From CAIOZW01 sp049317725 (GTDB lineage: Bacteria; Acidobacteriota; Blastocatellia; RBC074): a stretch of 5,344 nt of DNA. Every line of letters starts with the position of its first letter. Positions within the stretch are counted from its first letter, which is position 1. Made by a program: the position numbers and the translations under genes. Where the stretch lies: the NCBI GenBank assembly GCA_049317725.1, contig JBMOHS010000233.1, positions 1-5,344 on the forward strand, written 5' to 3'. The notes under the pieces were generated by a model, which worked only from the letters and a program-made list of their open reading frames with translations, did no database searches and was not told where the DNA came from. Positions 1 to 5,344 of the stretch are shown here, piece by piece.

Positions 1-374
1 TGACCCACAACGGCAAGGTCCCGGAGACAGAGGCCATGTACCTCCGGACCAATCAGTACCACGTCGAACAGTTCACCTACCTCGTCAACCGGCTCAAGGC
101 GATCGATGAAGGCGGGTCGACGCTGCTCGACAACTCCATCCTCATGCTGGCCTCAAGCCTCTTTGATGGGGATGCCCACAGCGCCGATCAGCTTCCGATC
201 GTTCTTGCCGGGCGTGCCGGCGGAGCGATCCGTACCGGCCGGATCCTCGACTATCTTGACCGTGGTGACGACCAGCGGCGCGCCTGCAGCCTCTTCCTCT
301 CGATCATGGATCTGATGGGCACCCGGCTCGAGCGTTTCGGCGACAGCGACACCCGACTGGCTGAGCTGGTCTGA
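1..374 (+). CDS. DUF1552 domain protein, C-terminal part (5' end outside window)
   Basis: The reading frame is open from position 3 and ends at TGA 372-374; the true start lies upstream. About 123 residues are visible. They match the C-terminal portion of the DUF1552 family as I know it: a His-Val-Glu-Gln-Phe helix followed by a 'RLKAIDEGGSTLLDNS' stretch, then an 'FDGDAH....LPIVLAGR.GG.I..GR' segment, and finally a 'MDLMG...ERFGDSDTRLAEL' ending. DUF1552 proteins are usually exported proteins of about 430-480 residues with a Tat-type leader, and in planctomycetes they are often encoded next to DUF1592/DUF1588/DUF1587 cytochrome-like proteins. Their biochemical function is not established. 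An ATG at 36 is internal to the conserved region and is not the start. The gap of 211 bases to the next gene suggests a separate transcription unit, but no terminator hairpin was seen. Family call is firm; function is unknown. Confidence 0.88.
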   Translation, partial: THNGKVPETEAMYLRTNQYHVEQFTYLVNRLKAIDEGGSTLLDNSILMLASSLFDGDAHSADQLPIVLAGRAGGAIRTGRILDYLDRGDDQRRACSLFLSIMDLMGTRLERFGDSDTRLAELV

Positions 375-570
375 GACCGTGTGGTTGTGCTAGATTCCAC
401 TCAGATCCTGTTTCCGGAAGGTATCCATTGATTGCTGCGTTCATCTGTGGATTCAACTTTTTGGGCAGATTTTTGGATCAGTTCCAGCCTGATGGCCTCC
501 GCGTGAAGGAGAGCGTTCGTCACCTACTCCCAACCAGTGCAAGGTGGAATCGAGGCGGCAAGAGGATGAG

Positions 571-577
571 AGGAGAG
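571..577 (+). promoter_or_regulatory. Shine-Dalgarno sequence that fixes the start of the DUF1080 gene
   Basis: AGGAGAG lies eight bases upstream of the ATG at 586. This is a strong ribosome-binding site at near-ideal spacing. It favours ATG 586 over the in-frame GTG at 544, which would add 14 charged residues in front of the hydrophobic leader and has no comparable purine-rich site before it. Confidence 0.7.
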
Positions 578-585
578 ATTCCGTG

Positions 586-1698
586 ATGAGAACCGGCGTG
601 CGGACTTGGCCCTTCCAGGGTCGATGGCAATGGACAGTGGCGGCCCTGGCCGCCGGGTTAATCTTCTCGGGCGGGCTGCCGAGCCGGATCGCCCCCGGCG
701 TTCAATTGGCCACCTCGATCGGTGCGGGACGTGAACCGTTGCGACAGGATCCCGTGCCATCAGCCAGCAGACCGGAGGAGCCGCCTCCGACCGGGGGCGT
801 CGCCGACCTGCTCGGGCGGTGGAACATCACTGGCGAAGGGGCCTATGGAGATCACGTCTACTGGCTCGAAGTCCGGCAGGACGAGAACGGAGCCCTCCGT
901 GGCTCGTTCCTCAATCGCCGTGGAGGATTGATCCCCCTGGCGCAGGTTGGCCTTGAGGATGGCGAACTGCGCTTCGAGATTCGCCCTCGCCCCAACGCCC
1001 CGCGTGAAGTTCATCGGGCCCGTGTCGAAGAGGGGCGCCTCCTCGGACGGATGACGGCCGAAGACGGCTCGCGGGAGATCCCCTCCCGGGAGATTCCTTG
1101 GATCGGTGAGCGCCCTCCGCAGTGGGGGACGCACAATGCCAATGGCCGATTCCGGTTGGGAACTCCGGTGCAGCTCTTCGATGGCGAGACCCTCCAGAAC
1201 TGGTTGCCGCGCGATCCAAGCCAACCACTCGGCTGGACGATTGTCGACGGGGCAATGCGCAACGAGGACCGGGCCAACAACTTGGTCTCCCGCCACCATT
1301 TCGAGAATTTCCGCATCCGTGCGGAGTACTCGATCGCCGAGAAGAGCAACAGTGGAATCTTTCTCCGCGGGCGCTACGAGCTGCAGATCGTCGACGATGC
1401 GGGGCAGGTGCCTGGGCCACAAGGGCACATGGCCCTCTACAGCCGGGTTGCCCCAGCCCTCAACGCCAGCATGCCAGCAGGGCAGTGGCAAGTGGTCGAA
1501 GCGACGATCGTCGGAAATCGCCTGACGGTCGACCTCAACGGGAAACGGGTCCACGACAACATCGTCCTCGACGGGATTACGGGGGGAGCGATCGACAGCC
1601 GGGAGGGGGCACCCGGACCGGTCATGATCCAGGGGGACCACGGCAAGGTCGCCTTTCGCCGCATCACGGTGACGCCGATCGTTGGGGCTCGACGCTGA
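586..1698 (+). CDS. Exported DUF1080 (3-keto-disaccharide hydrolase fold) protein with extra N-terminal beta domain
   Basis: The product is 370 residues long when started at ATG 586. Residues 1-30 resemble a signal peptide or single membrane anchor: basic residues, then a hydrophobic stretch 'WTVAALAAGLIFSGG' at 16-30. A Pro/Ser-rich linker (about 45-70) follows. Residues about 74-176 form a small beta-rich domain beginning 'LLGRWNITGEG', of a kind I recall preceding DUF1080 in planctomycete proteins. Residues about 188-366 are a DUF1080 domain, a concanavalin-like beta sandwich: 'FDGETLQNW', 'GWTIVDGAM', 'FENFRIRAEY', 'SNSGIFLRGRYELQIVD', 'GQWQVVEATIVGNRLTVDLNGK', and 'GPVMIQGDHGKVAFRRI' at the end. 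Some family members cleave 3-keto-glucosides; many are uncharacterised, so hydrolysis here is inferred and simple glycan binding is an alternative. Residues 162-171 contain a five-residue tandem duplication (SREIP twice). The next gene starts 69 bases downstream on the same strand with no terminator between, so co-transcription is plausible. Confidence 0.88.
   Translation: MRTGVRTWPFQGRWQWTVAALAAGLIFSGGLPSRIAPGVQLATSIGAGREPLRQDPVPSASRPEEPPPTGGVADLLGRWNITGEGAYGDHVYWLEVRQDENGALRGSFLNRRGGLIPLAQVGLEDGELRFEIRPRPNAPREVHRARVEEGRLLGRMTAEDGSREIPSREIPWIGERPPQWGTHNANGRFRLGTPVQLFDGETLQNWLPRDPSQPLGWTIVDGAMRNEDRANNLVSRHHFENFRIRAEYSIAEKSNSGIFLRGRYELQIVDDAGQVPGPQGHMALYSRVAPALNASMPAGQWQVVEATIVGNRLTVDLNGKRVHDNIVLDGITGGAIDSREGAPGPVMIQGDHGKVAFRRITVTPIVGARR
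1069..1098 (+). repeat. 15-bp in-frame tandem duplication inside the DUF1080 gene
   Basis: Bases 1069-1083 and 1084-1098 agree at 12 of 15 positions and both encode Ser-Arg-Glu-Ile-Pro. The duplication sits at the end of the N-terminal beta domain, immediately before 'WIGERPP', the linker to the DUF1080 domain. All differences are synonymous, so the duplication is not brand new and the reading frame is intact. Confidence 0.75.
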
Positions 1699-1767
1699 AC
1701 GCAGGTCGGGGGAGGCCCATGTCTGAATGTTGACCACATACCAGTTGAGAAGACGGAGCGAGCGAGC

Positions 1768-3954
1768 ATGACCCAGGTCCGTCCGGAGAGGAAGAACTCC
1801 TCCGAGTCACCGGCATCCATCCCCCCACGGCCCCTGGGTCAAGCAACCTTCTGGAATCGGTTCTTGCAGGGGTGGATTGGGGAAGAGACGTCGATCAGCC
1901 GACGCGTCCAAGTCATGATCGACTTGCTGATCTGCCTGATCAGTTTCACCGTCGCCCACCTGCTGCGTTTTGATGGCTGGCCGTACCCACCCTTCGATGA
2001 GCGATTTCTCGATTGGCTGCCCTACCTCTTGCTGGCCCGGACGGGGGTCAACCACCTGCTTGGACTCTACCGCCGAGTCTGGCGCTATGTCAGCATCCCG
2101 GATGTTATGCAATTGGCGGTGGCGATTGGGATCGTCTCAGCGGTCCTCCTCGCCCTGCGGATCTTCGCGGCGAACAGTTTACCCCGACTCGCCGTTCCGA
2201 TCAGCGTCATCATCATGGACTTCGTCCTGACGTTGGTGGGGATGTTGGCGGTGCGGTTGAGTTGGCGATTGACGGCGGAGCGAGCGGATCGCGCCGAACA
2301 GAGCCGTCCTGGGGTCCGGCTGCGCACCCTCCTCGTCGGGGCGGGCAGTGCCGGCATCTCGACGGTCCGAGAGATCGGACGGCGGACGGACCTGGGCTTC
2401 GATGTCCGCGGCTTCCTCGACGACCACGAGAGCAAGCAGGGAGCCGTCATTCAGGGGATTCCTGTCCTGGGACGCACAGAGGACCTCCCGCGCATCGCCA
2501 ATCGGTACCAGATCGACCAGGTGATCATCACCATGGCGACCGCCCGCCGCAAGACGATCCGTCGGATCCTCGACCTTTGCGAACAGAGCCAACTGCAAGT
2601 GCGCATCATCCCGGCGCTCTCCGAACTGCTCGGCAACCAAGTGACCGTCAGCAGCCTGCGGCAGGTCGAGATCGAGGATCTGCTCGGACGTGATCCGATC
2701 GACATCGACGAGTGGCTCGAATCGAACCGGGCAGCTTACCGGGGTCGGCGCATCCTCGTCACCGGGGCAGGAGGCTCGATCGGGCGGGAACTCTGCCGGC
2801 AACTGCTCATCCTTGAACCGGCTTTCTTACTCCTTCTCGACAAGGATGAAAACGCCGTCTTCGAGGCCGAGCGTTACCTGCGCGAACAGGCTGCGGCTTT
2901 GCTGGCCGTCAATGGAGACGCGGGCCGGACGACGATCGTTCCCCTGATCTGCGACCTTCGCCACCGGGCCCGCTTGAGTCAGGTCTTCACGACGCAGGAT
3001 CCGCAGGTCGTCTTCCACGCAGCGGCCCACAAACACGTCCTGCTCATGGAGCTGAACGCTGCCGAGGCGATCCATAACAATGTTGGAAGCACCCGGGCGC
3101 TCCTCGAGCTTGTCGCCGCCAATCCACCGCGATTTCTGCCCAACCTTCAAGAAGACGCGGCCTCAGGGACAAGGAGCAGCACCGGGGGGGTTGAGCGATG
3201 CGTCCTCGTCTCATCCGACAAGGCGGTCAACCCGACGAGCATCATGGGAGCAACCAAGCGGGTCGCCGAACTGCTCTTCCAGGCGGCGGCGAATGCCCAA
3301 ACCGGGCCGGGCCGGACGAGCTTCGCCTGTGTCCGCTTCGGGAACGTTCTGGGGAGCCGGGGGAGCGTCATCCCCATCTTCCGCGAGCAGATCCGGGCAG
3401 GAGGCCCCGTCACGGTCACCGACCCGGATGTGGAACGTTACTTCATGACGATTCCGGAAGCGGCACAGTTGATCATCCAGGCGGGAGCGCTCGGAGATCA
3501 AGGAGAGATCTACCTGCTCGATATGGGAGAGCCGATCCGGATGGTCGAACTGGCCAAGGATATGATCCGGCTCTCGGGATTAACGCTCGGAGAGGATATC
3601 GAGATCGTCTTCACCGGCCTGCGTCAGGGCGAGAAGCGCAAGGAGGAGCTGATGATCGCCGAGGAGGGGGCGCAACGCACCCCGTTCGGGAAGATCTTCA
3701 TCGCGCCGCCGCTCGACTACGATTTCGGACGCCTCTCGAGTCAGGTCGCCGCCTTGACGGCCGCCGCCGAAGCGGGCGATCATCCGCGTCTCTACCAACT
3801 GCTGGAAGAGATGGGAATTGGATTCCATCCTTCCAAGGGGAGTGACCCCGCCGCCCTCCCAAGGGCGCTGAAGGCTGGCGGGGCCTACTCGATGACCAGC
3901 GACCAGCCAATGACGAGAGGGAACCACGGATATGCCAAGGAAGATCGATCGTGA
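1768..3954 (+). CDS. Membrane-bound nucleoside-diphosphate-sugar 4,6-dehydratase (CapD/WbpM/PglF family)
   Basis: This 728-residue protein has the full architecture of the large UDP-GlcNAc-type 4,6-dehydratases, which make a 4-keto-6-deoxy sugar nucleotide for surface glycans at the inner face of the cytoplasmic membrane. Four hydrophobic segments lie at about 48-68, 80-100, 112-133 and 141-164; the juxtamembrane 'GLYRRVWRY' (99-107) is typical. A first Rossmann domain starts at 187 with GAGSAG (191-196). The linker 'IEDLLGRDPIDID' (302-314) precedes the catalytic short-chain dehydrogenase domain, with the NAD-binding GAGGSIG at 333-339. The active-site loop is 'SSDKAVNPTSIMGATKR' (482-498): Asp484, Lys485, Met493 and Lys497 match the spacing seen in PglF, where Met replaces the usual SDR Tyr; Ser483 stands where PglF has Thr. 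'RFGNVLGSRGSVIPIF' (523-538) and 'GLRQGEKRKEEL' (617-628) are further family signatures. An unusual extra segment lies at 451-473. ATG 1768 is preceded by GGAG at 1755-1758. The exact substrate cannot be read from sequence; UDP-GlcNAc is the likeliest. Confidence 0.95.
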   Translation: MTQVRPERKNSSESPASIPPRPLGQATFWNRFLQGWIGEETSISRRVQVMIDLLICLISFTVAHLLRFDGWPYPPFDERFLDWLPYLLLARTGVNHLLGLYRRVWRYVSIPDVMQLAVAIGIVSAVLLALRIFAANSLPRLAVPISVIIMDFVLTLVGMLAVRLSWRLTAERADRAEQSRPGVRLRTLLVGAGSAGISTVREIGRRTDLGFDVRGFLDDHESKQGAVIQGIPVLGRTEDLPRIANRYQIDQVIITMATARRKTIRRILDLCEQSQLQVRIIPALSELLGNQVTVSSLRQVEIEDLLGRDPIDIDEWLESNRAAYRGRRILVTGAGGSIGRELCRQLLILEPAFLLLLDKDENAVFEAERYLREQAAALLAVNGDAGRTTIVPLICDLRHRARLSQVFTTQDPQVVFHAAAHKHVLLMELNAAEAIHNNVGSTRALLELVAANPPRFLPNLQEDAASGTRSSTGGVERCVLVSSDKAVNPTSIMGATKRVAELLFQAAANAQTGPGRTSFACVRFGNVLGSRGSVIPIFREQIRAGGPVTVTDPDVERYFMTIPEAAQLIIQAGALGDQGEIYLLDMGEPIRMVELAKDMIRLSGLTLGEDIEIVFTGLRQGEKRKEELMIAEEGAQRTPFGKIFIAPPLDYDFGRLSSQVAALTAAAEAGDHPRLYQLLEEMGIGFHPSKGSDPAALPRALKAGGAYSMTSDQPMTRGNHGYAKEDRS
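3915..3920 (+). promoter_or_regulatory. Probable Shine-Dalgarno sequence of the SGNH-like gene, inside the dehydratase gene
   Basis: GAGAGG lies 11 bases upstream of ATG 3932, within the last codons of the dehydratase gene. The spacing is slightly long but acceptable. It supports ATG 3932 as the start and a 23-base overlap between the two genes, consistent with translational coupling. Confidence 0.45.
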
Positions 3955-5236
3955 CCATCCAGACAGTCCCCGCTCGCTGCCCTCTCCGGAACGGAGAGAG
4001 CTGATTAAGGCTCTGCCGCTGCTCTTTCTGGTGGAGCCAGCACAGCGGATCGTTCTTGGAGCGACTGGCGGCCGAGCCCCGGAGCCAGGACAGTCGCCAT
4101 CGGCCCCCTCCAGGAGCCCCGCCCAGCCGCGCCGATCATTACGCCGCGCCTTCGACAAACTTCGGAGCGGGCGGACGGTGACGCTCGGATTTCTGGGAGA
4201 ATCGCTCAGCGCTGGTGATGGTGCCAGCCAAGCAGAGCGAACCTCGATGCGGGCGCTCGTCACCCAGTGGATCCGGAAGACCTTCCCGCAGGCTCGCCTC
4301 GAAGCGATCAACGCCGCCGTCAGCGGAACCGACTCACTCTATGGCACGCTGCGGCTGCGTCGCGACCTGCTCGCTCATAAACCGGATCTGGTCATCGTCG
4401 AATTTCTCCGGCAGGACACGCGGCGGGAAGAGAAAGCGGTTCAGAAATCGATCGAGGGGATTCTGCGGCAACTGCTGATCCTCCCGCAGCCCCCGGAAGT
4501 CCTGCTCGTCTATCCAGCCCCTTCCCCCCTGGAGACGCTCCCCGTTGCCTGGCACGAACAGCTGGCGTCGTATTACGGCATCCCGAGCCTTGACCTCGGA
4601 CCGGACGCAATCCAGGCGCTTCGCGCGGGAGAGTTCCAGGCGAGCCAGTTCTGGGCTCAGCCCGAGGGGCTCCTCGGAGAGGATGGAGGCCTGACCGACC
4701 TCGGGCACCGCTTCTGCGCCGAGCGGATCATCGAGCGGCTCCAAGCAGAGGCGCAACTGCCCCCGAGCCCCTTAGCCCGCACCCTTCCGCTGCCCCTGGT
4801 CAGCGACGAACTCAACTACGGGGAGTTCCGGCCACTCGCCGAACTTCGCTCCCCCCTTCGCCCAGATCCCTACTGGCGGCTTGAAGCGACTTCGGACCGG
4901 CAGCTCCCGACGCACCTGCTCGTCAACGATCGACCCGGCGCGGAGATCGGGACCTACTTCGAGGGCACCGTCCTTGGCCTGACCTTTCTCAAAGGGCCCG
5001 ATGGAGGGACCTTCGAGGTTCTCATCGATGGGAAGCCGGCCCTGGCTCCCCTCACCCGGATCGAGACCTACCATCCAGTCCGCCGCCTCGGGATGGCCCT
5101 CCTTCCGGGCGGCCTGAGCCTCGGGGAGCACACACTGACTCTGCGCCTCCTCCCAGACCGTCATCCCAAGAGCTCGGGGCAGAAGGTCCGTCTCGGCTAT
5201 CTCATCGTCGGCGGTCAACGACCGGAAAAACTATAA
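3932..5236 (+). CDS. SGNH/GDSL-hydrolase-like protein with C-terminal beta domain, catalytic residues apparently lost
   Basis: The product is 434 residues long. Residues 20-46 look like a degenerate twin-arginine leader: 'ERRELIK' at 20-26 followed by a short hydrophobic stretch interrupted by 'EPAQR'. A Pro/Ser/Arg-rich linker runs to about 70. Residues about 80-270 follow the SGNH fold: block I 'TLGFLGESLSAGDGA' with Ser91 as presumed nucleophile, block II 'AAVSGTDSLYGTLRLRRDLLAHKPDLVIVEF' with Gly132, then 'HEQLASYYGIPSLDL' and 'EDGGLTDLGHRF'. In relatives I know, block III reads like 'EFAVND' and block V like 'DGVHPSDAGHR'. Here the block III Asn is Gln161 and the block V catalytic His is missing, with Leu254 nearest. 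Residues about 290-434 form a beta-rich accessory domain ('GTYFEGTVLGLTFLKGPDGGTFEVLIDGK', 'GEHTLTLRLL'), as often follows carbohydrate-esterase-type SGNH domains. Overlap with the dehydratase suggests a role in surface-glycan modification or binding. Fold call is good; enzymatic activity is doubtful. Confidence 0.8.
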   Translation: MPRKIDRDHPDSPRSLPSPERRELIKALPLLFLVEPAQRIVLGATGGRAPEPGQSPSAPSRSPAQPRRSLRRAFDKLRSGRTVTLGFLGESLSAGDGASQAERTSMRALVTQWIRKTFPQARLEAINAAVSGTDSLYGTLRLRRDLLAHKPDLVIVEFLRQDTRREEKAVQKSIEGILRQLLILPQPPEVLLVYPAPSPLETLPVAWHEQLASYYGIPSLDLGPDAIQALRAGEFQASQFWAQPEGLLGEDGGLTDLGHRFCAERIIERLQAEAQLPPSPLARTLPLPLVSDELNYGEFRPLAELRSPLRPDPYWRLEATSDRQLPTHLLVNDRPGAEIGTYFEGTVLGLTFLKGPDGGTFEVLIDGKPALAPLTRIETYHPVRRLGMALLPGGLSLGEHTLTLRLLPDRHPKSSGQKVRLGYLIVGGQRPEKL

Positions 5237-5241
5237 GATAA

Positions 5242-5290
5242 GAATGGATAATGGATAATGGAGAATGGAGAATGGAGAATGGAGAATGAA
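5242..5290 (+). repeat. Heptanucleotide tandem repeat array, seven units
   Basis: Seven consecutive 7-bp units begin five bases after the stop codon at 5234-5236. In order they are GAATGGA, TAATGGA, TAATGGA, GAATGGA, GAATGGA, GAATGGA and GAATGAA. The array is clearly richer in A and T than the flanking genes. Only two positions vary in the first six units combined with the degenerate last one. Such heptamer arrays occur as intergenic short tandem repeats in several bacterial groups, including cyanobacteria; they arise by replication slippage and their copy number often differs between strains. No coding role is evident. Confidence 0.93.
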
Positions 5291-5306
5291 GAACAGTGCA
5301 TTCTCC
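5281..5306 (+). other. Stem-loop formed between the repeat array and its 3' flank
   Basis: GGAGAATG at 5281-5288 is the exact reverse complement of CATTCTCC at 5299-5306, giving an 8-bp perfect stem with a 10-base loop. It lies about 45 bases after the stop codon of the SGNH-like gene, where an operon's transcript end or 3' stabilising structure would be expected. There is no T-tract after it, so a classic intrinsic terminator is not supported. The 5' arm also occurs at 5260-5267, 5267-5274 and 5274-5281, so the same 3' arm could pair in other registers. Confidence 0.45.
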
Positions 5307-5344
5307 TCGATTTGAGGGTAGAGACGGAGTGCAGGGGGCTATCT

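Noticed and set aside
412..419. The palindrome TTCCGGAA after the DUF1552 stop codon as a terminator or operator
   Set aside because: It is only eight bases, has no loop or T-tract, and short palindromes like this occur by chance.
428..457. A possible promoter in the gap before the DUF1080 gene (TTGATT at 428-433)
   Set aside because: The -35-like hexamer is reasonable, but the sequence 17-18 bases on (ATTCAA or TTCAAC) is a poor -10, and planctomycete promoters are not well enough defined to call it. A promoter somewhere in 375-570 is likely but not locatable.
544..585. GTG at 544 as the start of the DUF1080 gene
   Set aside because: It adds 14 mostly charged residues ahead of the leader and lacks a ribosome-binding site, whereas ATG 586 has AGGAGAG at ideal spacing.
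760..1737. A long open frame on the - strand (325 codons) opposite the DUF1080 gene
   Set aside because: It is antisense to a gene with clear family motifs, its translation shows no recognisable domain, and long antisense frames are expected in high-GC DNA with strong third-position bias.
1730..1758. TTGACC at 1730-1735 as a -35 box for the dehydratase gene
   Set aside because: The expected -10 position reads ACGGAG and overlaps the ribosome-binding region, so no promoter is supported.
2013..2693. A 226-codon open frame on the + strand in another frame inside the dehydratase gene
   Set aside because: The Arg/Pro/Gly/His-rich translation is typical of a shifted frame of a high-GC gene; the dehydratase frame carries all the conserved motifs.
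3580..4311. A 243-codon open frame on the - strand across the dehydratase/SGNH junction
   Set aside because: It is antisense to two supported genes, has low-complexity Arg/Ser/Gly-rich translation and no recognisable family.
5242..5290. The heptamer array as a CRISPR array or replication origin
   Set aside because: The units are contiguous 7-mers without spacers, which excludes CRISPR; there are no DnaA-box-like sequences or replication genes beside it.

Overview
The window is high-GC bacterial DNA with four genes, all on the + strand and closely spaced, ending in a short AT-richer repetitive tail. It most likely comes from the Planctomycetota. A DUF1552 protein beside a secreted DUF1080 (3-keto-disaccharide hydrolase fold) protein is typical of planctomycete genomes, where both families are greatly expanded. 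Verrucomicrobiota or Acidobacteriota cannot be excluded from this sequence alone.

Layout. Positions 1-374 hold the 3' end of a DUF1552 gene. A 211-base gap follows with no convincing promoter or terminator. Positions 586-1698 encode an exported or membrane-anchored two-domain protein: an N-terminal beta-rich domain and a C-terminal DUF1080 domain. After 69 bases comes a 728-residue membrane-bound nucleotide-sugar 4,6-dehydratase of the CapD/WbpM/PglF type (1768-3954). Its last 23 bases overlap an SGNH/GDSL-hydrolase-like gene (3932-5236). Positions 5242-5290 carry seven copies of a 7-bp repeat. The last copies can pair with a complementary segment at 5299-5306 to form a hairpin just downstream of the gene group.

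How the genes may work together. The dehydratase would make a 4-keto-6-deoxy UDP-sugar at the inner face of the cytoplasmic membrane, the usual first step towards bacillosamine-type or deoxyamino sugars for surface glycans. The overlapping SGNH-like gene is probably translated with it and could bind or modify the glycan, or act as a non-catalytic partner. The DUF1080 protein lies on the same strand just upstream and may bind or cleave sugar. A shared role in surface-polysaccharide metabolism is an inference from spacing and family membership. The DUF1552 gene is probably a separate unit.

Most worth a second look: the SGNH-like protein keeps the nucleophile serine but seems to lack the block III Asn and the block V catalytic His; the heptamer array can pair with its flank in several registers; and the dehydratase has an extra segment directly before its active-site loop. 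No mobile element, CRISPR array, tRNA or rRNA was seen.
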